NCBI RefSeq assembly: GCF_000387765.1
Contig: NZ_ARZA01000146.1
Location: 1 to 32,964 of the forward strand
Length of the DNA stretch: 32,964 nt
Origin: Caldisalinibacter kiritimatiensis
Lineage (GTDB): Bacteria; Bacillota; Clostridia; Tissierellales; Caldisalinibacteraceae
Direction: 5' to 3'
Notes under the pieces: model-generated
The model's input: only the letters and a program-made list of their open reading frames with translations
Told to the model about the DNA's origin: nothing
Databases searched by the model: none
Program-made: the position numbers and the translations under genes
In this document: piece by piece, positions 20,205 through 28,099 of the stretch
Position numbering within the stretch: position 1 is the first letter of the stretch
Layout of the letters: each line of letters begins with the position of its first letter

Positions 20205-21371
20205 ATGAAAAAAATATTTACATTTATTATTGTAATTACAATATTATTTACCAATATAGCTTATGCTGATGGAAATATAGAGGATGGATTAAAATCTGTA
20301 TTGTTGGGTGAATATAAAAGTGGCGAGATAGTTTATAATTATAATGTAGATACTCCTATGGAGATAGCTAGTATTACTAAACTAATGACTTATTTAGTGA
20401 CAATGGATTTAGTTTCAGAGGGCAAGGTTGGATTAGACGATATAGTAACAGTAAGCCAAAATGCTAGTAGAGTAGGAGGAAGTAGCTTTAATCTTAAAGC
20501 AGGAGAAAGAGTGAAGTTATCTACTTTGTTAGATTCTATACTTATAGTGTCAGGTAACGATTCTTGTGTGGCTATAGCTGAATATGTAGCAGGTACTGAG
20601 GAAAAGTTTGTTGAAATGATGAATAAAAAGGCCAAGGATATAGGTCTAAAAACTGCTCGATTTCTTAATTCAAGTGGATTGCCAGAAAAAGATGGACAAA
20701 ATATGATGAGTACACGAGATATATTCAAATTATCAAGATACGTAATATCTAAATATCCAAAGATACTTAACGCAACTAGAATGATAAATTTAAATGTTGA
20801 AACTAGAAACTTTAATAAAGAAAACACTAATTCAGTATTAAGAAAGATACCAGAATTAGATGGATTAAAGACCGGTTATACAGACTTAGCAGGCTATTGT
20901 CTTGTATCAACGTTGCCTGTAATGCAGTCTAGTAAAAATACTGAGAATTTTAGGCTTATTGGAATAATAATGGGTGCTAAAAGTGAAGAACAAAGAAGGA
21001 ATAAAACTATAGAATTATTGAAATATGGTATAGATAATTACGAAAAGAGAAAAATAATATTAAAGAATCAAGTGATAGAAACTATTAAGGTTTATGGAGC
21101 TAAAAATGAAAATTTAGATTTATTAGCTTCTAAAGACTATTCAACTATAGTTAAGAAAGGAGCTAACATAAGTAAAGATGTAGAGATTAAAAAAGATATA
21201 ACAGCACCAGTAAAAAAAGGAGAAGTAATAGGAAAAGTTACTATATATATAGATAATAAAAAAGAAGAAGAAATAGAGCTAATAGCATCTAGAACTGTAT
21301 ATAAAGCCAATGTGTTTATGAGAATCTTTAGATATTTAATGGATTTAATAGGATTAATTGGGGAATATTAA
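20205..21371 (+). CDS. serine-type D-alanyl-D-alanine carboxypeptidase (S11, DacF-like)
   Basis: The 388-residue secreted penicillin-binding protein trims the terminal D-Ala from peptidoglycan stem peptides. A signal peptide ends at AYA-D near residue 25. The three active-site motifs are SITK (S56, K59), SGN (116-118) and KTG (222-224). The C-terminal domain is beta-rich, and a final amphipathic helix (FMRIFRYLMDLIGLIGEY) probably anchors it to the membrane. ATG 20205 lies eight bases after GGAGG. A GTG at 20190 overlaps that site. The 117 bases before it show no clear promoter or terminator. Confidence 0.93.
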   Translation: MKKIFTFIIVITILFTNIAYADGNIEDGLKSVLLGEYKSGEIVYNYNVDTPMEIASITKLMTYLVTMDLVSEGKVGLDDIVTVSQNASRVGGSSFNLKAGERVKLSTLLDSILIVSGNDSCVAIAEYVAGTEEKFVEMMNKKAKDIGLKTARFLNSSGLPEKDGQNMMSTRDIFKLSRYVISKYPKILNATRMINLNVETRNFNKENTNSVLRKIPELDGLKTGYTDLAGYCLVSTLPVMQSSKNTENFRLIGIIMGAKSEEQRRNKTIELLKYGIDNYEKRKIILKNQVIETIKVYGAKNENLDLLASKDYSTIVKKGANISKDVEIKKDITAPVKKGEVIGKVTIYIDNKKEEEIELIASRTVYKANVFMRIFRYLMDLIGLIGEY

Positions 21372-21373
21372 AA

Positions 21374-21402
21374 TTGACAAAATTTACTTTTTATTATATT
21401 AT
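21374..21402 (+). promoter_or_regulatory. promoter of tRNA-Arg
   Basis: TTGACA (21374-21379) and TATTAT (21397-21402) are 17 bp apart, starting three bases after the carboxypeptidase stop codon. A second -10-like TATAAT is at 21405-21410, but its spacing to TTGACA would be 25. Confidence 0.7.
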
Positions 21403-21431
21403 TATATAATGTTCAAAGGAATTTATTGCGT

Positions 21432-21508
21432 GCATCCGTAGCTCAGTAGGATAGAGCAGTGCCCTCCTAAGGCATGTGTCAGGGGTTCGAATCCTCTCGG
21501 GTGCACCA
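21432..21508 (+). tRNA. tRNA-Arg (anticodon CCT), CCA encoded
   Basis: The 77-base gene folds as a normal cloverleaf. The acceptor GCATCCG pairs with CGGGTGC (one G-U pair), the D arm is GCTCAGTAGGATAGAGC, the anticodon stem GTGCC/GGCAT encloses CTCCTAA with anticodon CCT, and the T arm AGGGG-TTCGAAT-CCTCT is followed by discriminator A and an encoded CCA. It reads the AGG arginine codon. A run of seven T directly follows, but I see no hairpin. Confidence 0.95.
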
Positions 21509-21600
21509 TTTTTTTATGTCTTTATGTTGGATAATTAGCGTTATAGAAGACGTATATTATGACGTGAAAGGAAACGAAAAAATAGAATACCTTTTTTATC

Positions 21601-21751
21601 AATTTAAAATTGAAAATTTAAAATGTAAAATTATAAGATATAAAAATAACAAATCTTTTAGCTTTTCGCTATTTTCTACTACTCTAATCCCTAATCCATG
21701 TACTTCTTCTACGAAAAGCGAACAGCGAGTGGCGAAGACCCAAACCAAAGT
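21601..21751 (+). repeat. degenerate heptamer-period repeat, copy A (upstream of tadA)
   Basis: At 21601-21635 five 7-mers follow each other: AATTTAA, AATTGAA, AATTTAA, AATGTAA, AATTATA. CTAATCC is repeated at 21684 and 21691. From 21717 come AGCGAAC, AGCGAGT, GGCGAAG, ACCCAAA and CCAAAGT. GCTTTTCG (21661 onward) and CGAAAAGC (21712 onward) form an inverted repeat across the block. The repeat ends 24 bases before the tadA ATG. Reading frames through this block (for example one starting at 21474) are not genes. Confidence 0.75.
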
Positions 21752-21775
21752 CAAAAACATAAACAGGTGAGAAAT

Positions 21776-22234
21776 ATGGATAGTTATTTTATGAAGTTAG
21801 CATTAAAGGAAGCAAAAAAAGCTTATAATATAGATGAAGTTCCTATAGGAGCTGTAATTGTAAAAGATGGTAAGATAATATCTACAGGCTATAATTTAAG
21901 GGAGTCCTCAAAGGACCCCATAGCCCATGCAGAGATTATAGCTATACGTAAAGCAAGTGAAGTTTTAGGTGGATGGCGACTTATAGGATGTACTATGTAT
22001 GTTACAATAGAGCCTTGTCCTATGTGTGCAGGAGCTATAATAAATTCTAGAATAGATAGACTTGTAATAGGAGCCAAAGACCCTAAAATGGGAGCCTGTG
22101 GCTCTGTAATAGATATAATTCAAAATCCTAAATTTAATCATAAAGTAGATGTTACATGGGGAGTATTAGAAGAGGAATGTTCATCTATAATGAAGAATTT
22201 TTTTAAAGAACTTAGAGAGAAAAAAAGACGATAA
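21776..22234 (+). CDS. tadA: tRNA-specific adenosine deaminase TadA
   Basis: The 152-residue zinc deaminase converts A34 to inosine in tRNA-Arg(ACG). The zinc and catalytic motifs are HAEIIAI (His and catalytic Glu, about residues 51-57) and PCPMCAGAI (two Cys ligands, about 81-89). Length is typical of TadA. ATG 21776 was chosen because AGGTGAG precedes it. An in-frame ATG at 21698 would add 26 residues encoded by the heptamer repeat (TASGEDPNQSQ), with no ribosome site. The nearby tRNA-Arg(CCT) is not the substrate, so proximity is incidental. Confidence 0.93.
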   Translation: MDSYFMKLALKEAKKAYNIDEVPIGAVIVKDGKIISTGYNLRESSKDPIAHAEIIAIRKASEVLGGWRLIGCTMYVTIEPCPMCAGAIINSRIDRLVIGAKDPKMGACGSVIDIIQNPKFNHKVDVTWGVLEEECSSIMKNFFKELREKKRR

Positions 22235-22276
22235 AAAGACGATTTTTGCTTCAAGGTTTTGAAGCAAAATCGTCTT
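22235..22276 (+). terminator. terminator after tadA
   Basis: GACGATTTTTGCTTCAA (22238-22254) pairs with TTGAAGCAAAATCGTC (one bulged T), flanked by A on the left and six T on the right. It begins at the tadA stop codon. Confidence 0.9.
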
Positions 22277-22319
22277 TTTTGTTGTATAAGAGCATGTCTA
22301 GTTGAAGTATGGAGGAAAA

Positions 22320-22338
22320 GACGAAATCGACTTTGTTT
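22320..22338 (+). repeat. short copy (D) of the repeat-family tail
   Basis: GACGAAATCGACTTTGTTT matches the tail of the hydE/hydG copy (GACGAAGTCGATTTTGTTA at 29653-29671) in 16 of 19 bases. It lies in the 356-base gap between tadA and the kinase. That gap otherwise holds the tadA terminator, a small hairpin at 22478, and two copies of the AT-rich string TATATTAATATAATAT (22440 and 22547), each with a TATAAT. I see no gene in the gap. Confidence 0.6.
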
Positions 22339-22477
22339 AGAATCTGTCATATAAACTATGTTCCATTAAGAATGTTATCAAGAAGAAAAGAAGTTTTTTC
22401 ATTATTTCACGTCCTCGTGCTTTTTATAAACTTTAACCTTATATTAATATAATATGCTTACTTTTAAAAAGCGGGAT

Positions 22478-22500
22478 AGCAGCTTGGCTGCTTTTTATTT
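22478..22500 (+). terminator. small hairpin terminator in the tadA-kinase gap
   Basis: AGCAGC (22478-22483), TTG, GCTGCT (22487-22492), then TTTTATTTTTAT. It is a compact terminator on the plus strand with no recognised gene in front. A TATAAT at 22448-22453 could start a very short transcript ending here. Confidence 0.55.
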
Positions 22501-22590
22501 TTATAGCAGGAAATTTTTAGAATACGTCGAATACTATATGAGTATGTATATTAATATAATATTATTGGGTGTTTGGCTAGGAGGGATATT

Positions 22591-24015
22591 TTGTTTAACA
22601 TCAAATCACATCCAAAAACATTATTTAATATTTTAATAACTTTTATTATTATAACATTAGTTTTGTCAGTTTTTATGTTATATACTTTTTCTGATAAAGA
22701 AAAAAATAATTTTATAGCACCTTTATTTATTTCTGTATTGGTAATTATATCTATTATCAAAATTATATTAATAAACAAGATACGGAATACGTTTAACCGT
22801 ATAGAAGAAAAAAGGGAATTATATAGTAAAATATTAGAATCCATACCTAATGGTATCTTTGTACATAAAAAGCTTAAGTTTATTTATGGTAACAATTTTG
22901 GTGCTAAATTAATAGGTGCAGAAAATGCAGAACAGATTATCGGAAGACCAATAGAAGATTTTATAGAGTTAGATTATGAAAAAATAGGTGAAGAACGTAT
23001 AAATAGAGCATTAAACGAACAGGAATTTAAACCTAAAATTGATAGATTATCACTTAAGCTAGAAGGAGAAAAAGTAGAAGTAGAGATACATACTAAGCCG
23101 TTACTTTTAAATGGTAAGGTAGCAGTATTAAATATTGTAAAAGATATTTCAGACCAAAGAAAGATAAATTATCTCCAAAAGAAAGTAAAAGAAAGTGAAG
23201 GTAAGTTAAGAAAAAGTTTAGAATATGATAATCAGCGAAATGAGTTTATCGCTAATATTTCCCATGAATTAAGAACTCCTCTGACTTTAATATTTGGAAT
23301 AATACAAATGCTTCAAAGAGATTTAAGAAATTCTGTTAAAAAAAATAGCAATGCAGTTAAACACCTAGCCATATTAAAGCAAAATAGCTATAGATTATTA
23401 AGACTAGTTAATAACATAATTGATTTAAGTAAGATTGATGCTGGATATTTCAAAATAAAATTACAGAATTATAATATAGTTAGTGTAGTTGAGAATATTG
23501 TGTTATCAGTAGCAGAGCATGTAGAGGAAAAGGGCATAAGTCTTCAGTTTGATACAGATATCGAGGAGAAAGTTATAGCCTGTGACCCAGATAAAATAGA
23601 AAGAATTATGTTAAACCTTTTATCAAATTCTGTAAAGTTTACTGACCCTGGAGACAGTATAGATGTAAGTATTTCAGATAAAGGTGAAAACGTTGAGATA
23701 AGAGTAAAGGACACAGGAACAGGCATACCAAAGGAGAAGCTTGATTATATCTTTGATAGATTTAAACAAATAGATAAAACTTTAATTAGAAACTACGGCG
23801 GAAGTGGTATTGGACTATCATTAGTAAAGTCGTTTATAGATATGCATAAAGGTAATATTTCTGTAAATAGTGAATACGGAAAGGGAACTGAATTTGTTAT
23901 AATCTTACCTTCTACAACAGTCAAGGGAGAAGAAAATAAATGTATTCAATCAAGAGTTAATAGTGAAAAATATGTAGAGAGGATAGAAGTTGAATTTTCT
24001 GATATATATTCATAA
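22591..24015 (+). CDS. orphan membrane PAS-domain sensor histidine kinase
   Basis: The 474-residue kinase has two membrane segments (about 11-33 and 40-60) with almost no loop between them, a PAS domain (about 75-190, SIPNGIFVHKKLKFIYGN), a short coiled coil, a HisKA domain with the phospho-acceptor H225 in NISHELRTPLTLIFG, and a HATPase domain with N box MLNLLSNSVKFTD, G1 DTGTGIP and G2 GGSGIGLSLVKS. It has no sensory domain outside the cell, so signals are probably cytoplasmic or from the membrane. The start is TTG at 22591, after AGGAGGG; an earlier TTG at 22573 lies before that site. No response regulator is adjacent. In clostridia such orphan kinases often feed Spo0A; that is only a possibility here. 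Confidence 0.92.
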   Translation: MFNIKSHPKTLFNILITFIIITLVLSVFMLYTFSDKEKNNFIAPLFISVLVIISIIKIILINKIRNTFNRIEEKRELYSKILESIPNGIFVHKKLKFIYGNNFGAKLIGAENAEQIIGRPIEDFIELDYEKIGEERINRALNEQEFKPKIDRLSLKLEGEKVEVEIHTKPLLLNGKVAVLNIVKDISDQRKINYLQKKVKESEGKLRKSLEYDNQRNEFIANISHELRTPLTLIFGIIQMLQRDLRNSVKKNSNAVKHLAILKQNSYRLLRLVNNIIDLSKIDAGYFKIKLQNYNIVSVVENIVLSVAEHVEEKGISLQFDTDIEEKVIACDPDKIERIMLNLLSNSVKFTDPGDSIDVSISDKGENVEIRVKDTGTGIPKEKLDYIFDRFKQIDKTLIRNYGGSGIGLSLVKSFIDMHKGNISVNSEYGKGTEFVIILPSTTVKGEENKCIQSRVNSEKYVERIEVEFSDIYS

Positions 24016-24039
24016 ATATACAGTAAAAAGGGGATTGGT

Positions 24040-24624
24040 ATGAAAGTAAAGGTTGCAAAATTAATTAGTATAATTACGGTGGTTCCTTTTATTGCTTTAT
24101 TTATTTTAACTTTATTATATGTAAGTTATAAGAGTATATTTGCCAATAACTATTTGTGGTACTTAATTTCAGTTATATTTTTAACGGTTATACCATTTTC
24201 AGCTTATATATTAAAAAATATACTTCCTAATTATAAAAATCAAGGGAGAAAAGGAGAAAGAAAGCTAGCTTTCGTAATGGGGGTAATAGGTCAAATTACC
24301 GGTACTATAACGGCGTTTGTATTTGATGCACCTAAAGGAGTAAAAATAATATTTCTAGCTTATTTAATGTCAGGTATAGTATTATCATTTACTAATGGAG
24401 TTATAAAATTTAAAGCAAGTGGACATGCATGTGGTGTGTCTGGACCATTGACAATTTTAATATATTTTTTAGGTTTTAGATTATTATATACTTTTTTAAT
24501 ATTGCCTATTGTATTTTGGGCAAGATTAGTATTAGAAAGACACACTGTTAAAGAGTTAATATCAGGAACATTGATTGGAATGTTGTCCACTATTATAGTT
24601 TTAGTGTTTAACAATATTATCTAA
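24040..24624 (+). CDS. PAP2-like membrane protein with a divergent phosphatase signature
   Basis: The 194-residue protein has about six membrane segments. Two motifs recall type-2 phosphatidic acid phosphatases: SGH in FKASGHACG (about residue 128) and R-x5-H-x3-E in RLVLERHTVKE (about 166). In the classical SRx5Hx3D motif the last residue is Asp and Ser precedes Arg; here they are Glu and Ala. The first KxxxxxxRP motif is not convincing. It may be a lipid phosphatase of a distant subgroup or a non-catalytic relative. ATG 24040 follows AAAAGGGG. It is 24 bases after the kinase, so they are likely one operon. Confidence 0.6.
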   Translation: MKVKVAKLISIITVVPFIALFILTLLYVSYKSIFANNYLWYLISVIFLTVIPFSAYILKNILPNYKNQGRKGERKLAFVMGVIGQITGTITAFVFDAPKGVKIIFLAYLMSGIVLSFTNGVIKFKASGHACGVSGPLTILIYFLGFRLLYTFLILPIVFWARLVLERHTVKELISGTLIGMLSTIIVLVFNNII

Positions 24625-24660
24625 CATTTATATTAAGCGTACCCTAATTTTTCTCCCATG

Positions 24661-25137
24661 TTATATTTTTTCTATCCATTCTTTTATGATTTTTTCACAG
24701 TGGGATTTATTTTGTAGTGGTTTAACAAATTCTATTTCATCTATGAGATTATTATCATTTAAATATTTTTTCATATGATAAAATGTTTTGCCTTTACCTA
24801 CTGCACAAGTACAAAATAGTCCTATATTTTTGTTTTTAATATTGTTATTTTTTAAAAAAGTCCTAATTGGTGGGCTCATACTCTTTTCCCATACAGGAGT
24901 TCCTATGAATATTGTGGAATATTCATCCAAAGATAGATTATAAAGTTTTAATTTAGGGTTAGTTTTAAAAAGAGCACGAAAACCTCCTATAATATACTTC
25001 ATAACACCGCTAGTAGGTATTTCTTTTTTAGGTTTTATTTCTAGTAGGTCAGCTTTATACTCTTTTGCTAGAATTTCACTAATAAACTTTGTATTTCCTT
25101 CTAGAGAATAATATATAACTATAGATTTTGATTCCAT
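24661..25137 (-). CDS. flavodoxin-like protein
   Basis: The 158-residue protein has the flavodoxin fold: N-terminal strand SIVIYYSLEGNTKFIS, whose SLEGNT loop would bind the FMN phosphate; the TPVWEKSMSPP loop (about residues 83-93), which would stack on the flavin; and IGLFCTC in the fourth strand. It is probably an electron carrier or quinone/flavin reductase-type domain. It shares LFCTC and general layout with the N-terminal half of the divergent gene at 25914. The start ATG at 25137 follows GGGGGGAT on the minus strand. It lies 23 bases after tetR and is probably co-transcribed with it. Confidence 0.85.
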   Translation of the reverse strand: MESKSIVIYYSLEGNTKFISEILAKEYKADLLEIKPKKEIPTSGVMKYIIGGFRALFKTNPKLKLYNLSLDEYSTIFIGTPVWEKSMSPPIRTFLKNNNIKNKNIGLFCTCAVGKGKTFYHMKKYLNDNNLIDEIEFVKPLQNKSHCEKIIKEWIEKI

Positions 25138-25160
25138 TGTATCCCCCCTGGTAGTAAAAT

Positions 25161-25772
25161 TTACACAGTTAAATTAAATTTATATTTTGCTTGTAAAGTC
25201 CTTGTTAGTAGTTCTTCCATAGCTTTAATATTACTATTATAAGTTTGTTTGTCGGCTGTATAAAGGTAGTGATTATGCATATATCCTTGTATTCCTAACA
25301 GTAGAATTTCTGAAATTCTCTGTGGATACGAAGTGTTAAAAACTTTCTCCTCTATACCTTGTTTTATAACATTTAATATTATAGGTTGAAATTTATTAAA
25401 GAAAGCCTTATCTAATTTAGCTTTAATTTTATACCCTGTATCAGATTTGAACTGTTGTGTGAATCGATTGTCTTCTATTTGTGTATAAAAAAGTTTTTTA
25501 AATATATTTTCCATTTTAGAATGGGCATCACTTTTTTCATTACTAATCTTTTTTATTTCCTTTTCTATATTATCTATATATCTTTTCAAAATGGAACTTA
25601 GTATTTCATCTTTTGATTTGAAATAATAGTAAAAAGTTCCCTTGGCTACTTTAGCTTCTTTAACTATTTGGTTAATTGAAGTATCATCAAAACCTTGTTT
25701 TAAAAATAGCTTTTCTGCTATGTTTAATAATTCTTTTTTTCTCTCTTCAGGCTTTTTACTAATTCTAACCAT
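25161..25772 (-). CDS. TetR-family transcriptional repressor
   Basis: The 203-residue protein has the TetR helix-turn-helix at residues 10-55 (AEKLFLKQGFDDTSINQIVKEAKVAKG, seen as AEKLFLKQGFDDTSI and KGTFYYYFKSKDEIL) and a helical ligand domain after it. The ligand cannot be predicted. The minus-strand ATG at 25772 follows AAAGGAAT. A perfect 17-bp palindrome lies 52 bases upstream, in the divergent promoter region, so autoregulation together with control of the gene at 25914 is likely. The flavodoxin gene downstream is in the same unit. Confidence 0.93.
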   Translation of the reverse strand: MVRISKKPEERKKELLNIAEKLFLKQGFDDTSINQIVKEAKVAKGTFYYYFKSKDEILSSILKRYIDNIEKEIKKISNEKSDAHSKMENIFKKLFYTQIEDNRFTQQFKSDTGYKIKAKLDKAFFNKFQPIILNVIKQGIEEKVFNTSYPQRISEILLLGIQGYMHNHYLYTADKQTYNSNIKAMEELLTRTLQAKYKFNLTV

Positions 25773-25823
25773 AAAATTTATTCCTTTCTAACATAATTTT
25801 TATCTAATAATAATATACTATAC

Positions 25824-25840
25824 TGACTGACCGTCAGTCA
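25824..25840. promoter_or_regulatory. TetR operator, perfect 17-bp palindrome
   Basis: TGACTGAC-C-GTCAGTCA is an exact 8+1+8 palindrome between tetR and the divergent fusion gene. On the minus strand TTGACT (25841-25836) can serve as a -35 box with TATATT 18 bp further, so a bound repressor would cover the tetR promoter. This sequence type is common among TetR operators. Confidence 0.85.
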
Positions 25841-25913
25841 ATACAAAATAAAAAAATCAATTATCAACTTATTTAATATTATAAATAGTAAGATTAAAAA
25901 GGAGATTGATATT

Positions 25914-26867
25914 ATGAAGCGGACTCTTATTTTATATGAAAGTAAGTATGGAGCAACTGAGGAAATAGTAAAAAACATGGCATACGTATTAGGACCTTGT
26001 AAGTATTGTACTACTGAAAACTTTAAGGAGGAATATAAAAAATTTGATTTCTTTGTTATAGGCTCTCCAGTATATTATGAACGTATAGATGATAGAATAT
26101 ATGAATTTACATTAAATAATAAAGCATGGTTACAGAACAAAACTATAGCTTTATTCTGTACTTGTATGGCTAAGAATGGTGATATATATCTAAATAATCT
26201 TAAAAGATTTTTAGGAAAAAGCGTTGTTCATGTAAAGACATTAGGAGGAAAAGTTAACTTAAAGTCTTTAGATAAATATGATTACAACAACTTGAAGTCG
26301 TTTTATAAAAGTATTAATATGCCTTTTAGGAGTATGGATTTATCTAATAAAGAAGAAGTTATAAAATATGCATTACATTTAAAAAGAATTAAAGACAGAC
26401 TTTTTAGTAAAATGCCTAAAAGACAGTTGATAAGCTATATTGAAGAATTTCTATCAAATCATAATACTTGTACTTTAGCTACTTATTATAAAAGCAGGAT
26501 ACGCTCTACTCCTATTGAATATGTTTATAATAATAAAGCTTTGTATTTTCTTACAGAAGGTGGAGAAAAATTTTCAAATATATTGTTCAATACAGATGTT
26601 TCTATATCAATTTATGAACCTTATAAGGATATGAACTCATTAGCGGGTATGCAGATTTCAGGCAATGCTAATATAGTTAAAAGAAATAGTGATGAATATA
26701 ATGAAATATTAAGGTTAAAGGGATTAAATCCTAGCGTTATAGCTAATCTTCCAGTGCTAATGAATATGATAAAAGTTATTCCAAACAAAATAGAATTTTT
26801 AAATTCTAAATTCAAGGGTATGGGATATGATGCTAAGCAAGTTTATGTTATAAAAAAGGAATCCTAG
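25914..26867 (+). CDS. flavodoxin / pyridoxamine-phosphate-oxidase-like fusion protein
   Basis: The 317-residue protein joins two flavin-type domains. Residues 1-145 are flavodoxin-like (LILYESKYGATEEIVKNMA phosphate loop; SPVYYERID flavin loop; IALFCTC), of the sort related to HemG and flavodoxin_5. Residues about 170-310 resemble the PNPOx-like FMN-binding split barrel (SNHNTCTLATYYKSRIRSTP, LYFLTEGGEKFSNILFN, GNANIV). It might pass electrons between two flavins, but the substrate is unknown. ATG 25914 follows AAAAAGGAG. It diverges from tetR and shares the palindromic operator. Confidence 0.8.
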   Translation: MKRTLILYESKYGATEEIVKNMAYVLGPCKYCTTENFKEEYKKFDFFVIGSPVYYERIDDRIYEFTLNNKAWLQNKTIALFCTCMAKNGDIYLNNLKRFLGKSVVHVKTLGGKVNLKSLDKYDYNNLKSFYKSINMPFRSMDLSNKEEVIKYALHLKRIKDRLFSKMPKRQLISYIEEFLSNHNTCTLATYYKSRIRSTPIEYVYNNKALYFLTEGGEKFSNILFNTDVSISIYEPYKDMNSLAGMQISGNANIVKRNSDEYNEILRLKGLNPSVIANLPVLMNMIKVIPNKIEFLNSKFKGMGYDAKQVYVIKKES

Positions 26868-26882
26868 TATTTAGGATTCCTT
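26852..26882 (-). terminator. terminator of the hyd operon, shared with the convergent fusion gene
   Basis: AAGGAATCCTA (26856-26866), loop of five, TAGGATTCCTT (26872-26882): a perfect 11-bp stem. Read on the minus strand it is followed by a run of T (A run at 26852-26857), the right polarity for hydF. The stop codon of the convergent gene lies within the stem. On the plus strand the T run is poor. Confidence 0.85.
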
Positions 26883-26889
26883 AAAGTAT

Positions 26890-28083
26890 TTACTTAAAGA
26901 ACATATTTGTAACTCTATCTAATATACCATTCATATAAGCTATAGCTACACCGTAATTTGTTATAGGTACATTATATGATTGAGCACGTATTATTCTTGT
27001 CATCATTTGCTTTCTATTGAACATACAAGCACCACAGTGAATAATAAGATTATATTTACTTAAATCCTCAGGAAAGTCTGCTCCTGCATTTACTGTGATA
27101 TCAAGGTTTGCTTTAGTTCTTTCTCTAAGCCAATTAGGAAGTTTTTCACGTCCAATATCTCCTTCAAGGGGGTGATGAGTACATGCTTCACCTATTAATA
27201 CTTTATCTCCTGACTTTAACTCATCTATAGCCTTTGCACCTTTGATTAAAGTTTCTAAATCACCCTTATATCTGGCCATAAGGATTGAAAATGAAGTTAA
27301 AGGTACGTCTTCAGGTATAATACTGTTTACCTTAGCAAATACCTGTGAATCTGTTATTACAAGGTCAGGTTTTTTGTTCAGTACCTTCAATATATCTTCT
27401 AGCTCACTATCTTTAACTGTTAATGCCATTGCATCATGGTCCAATACGTCCCTTATAGTTTGTACTTGAGGTAATATAAGTCTACCCTTTGGTGCTTGAA
27501 TATCTTGAGGTGCAACTAATATAACTGTATCTTTAGGTTTTACTATATCTCCTACTAATATTTTTCTTTCGAAATCTTTAGGAGCATAGATTTGTATAGC
27601 CTCTTTAAGTTTCCCTATGTTTGTTTTATTCTTTGCACTTAACATTATTAAAGGTATATCAAACTCTTCTTTTATTTTTATAGTATTAGGTTCAGTTATA
27701 TCAATTTTATTTATAATCCCTATTATAGGTATTTTTCTTTCCTTTAACTCTTGATACCATTCCTTTTCTAGTGAAATATCTTCATTTTCTGAACTAAAAA
27801 CTAGAAGGGCTAAATCTGTTTTATCCATTACTTCCTTTGTTTTTTGGATTCTCAATTGTCCTATTGACCCCTCATCATCTAGTCCAGCTGTATCTATGAT
27901 AACTACTGGTCCTATAGGAAGAAGCTCCATTGCTTTATAAACAGGGTCTGTAGTTGTACCTGCTACATCTGATACTAAAGCAATATCCTGCCCTGTCAAA
28001 GCATTTATTAAACTTGATTTTCCTGAGTTTCTTTTACCGAAAATAGCTATGTGCATTCTATTGGCTCTTGGTGTGTTTATCAT
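26890..28083 (-). CDS. hydF: HydF, [FeFe]-hydrogenase maturation GTPase/scaffold
   Basis: The 397-residue protein carries the 2Fe precursor cluster and delivers it to apo-HydA. The N-terminal GTPase domain has a P-loop GKRNSGKSS (16-24), the TTTD switch and DTAG (64-67), and NKID near 145. The C-terminal cluster domain keeps the HydF ligands: Cys-x-His in ACTHHPLEGD and CxxC in HCGACMFN, in the family spacing. The ATG at 28083 follows AAAGGAGAT. It is the last gene of the hyd operon, 16 bases after hydG. Confidence 0.97.
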   Translation of the reverse strand: MINTPRANRMHIAIFGKRNSGKSSLINALTGQDIALVSDVAGTTTDPVYKAMELLPIGPVVIIDTAGLDDEGSIGQLRIQKTKEVMDKTDLALLVFSSENEDISLEKEWYQELKERKIPIIGIINKIDITEPNTIKIKEEFDIPLIMLSAKNKTNIGKLKEAIQIYAPKDFERKILVGDIVKPKDTVILVAPQDIQAPKGRLILPQVQTIRDVLDHDAMALTVKDSELEDILKVLNKKPDLVITDSQVFAKVNSIIPEDVPLTSFSILMARYKGDLETLIKGAKAIDELKSGDKVLIGEACTHHPLEGDIGREKLPNWLRERTKANLDITVNAGADFPEDLSKYNLIIHCGACMFNRKQMMTRIIRAQSYNVPITNYGVAIAYMNGILDRVTNMFFK

Positions 28084-28099
28084 AAAAATCTCCTTTCCT

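Noticed and set aside
20390-20827. 145-codon open frame on the minus strand
   Set aside because: It is antisense to the D,D-carboxypeptidase and shows no independent coding evidence.
21474-21770. 98-codon open frame starting inside tRNA-Arg
   Set aside because: It begins within the tRNA and runs through the heptamer repeat; composition is repeat-like and no ribosome site is present.
21698-21775. 26-residue N-terminal extension of TadA
   Set aside because: It is repeat-derived, lacks a ribosome site, and the protein from 21776 has the normal TadA length.
22281-22590. Possible SRP RNA gene downstream of tadA, as in some Bacillota
   Set aside because: The conserved SRP Alu and GGAA-loop helix 8 sequences are not there.
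22454-22636. 60-codon open frame before the kinase
   Set aside because: It crosses a hairpin terminator and overlaps the kinase start in another frame, with no ribosome site.
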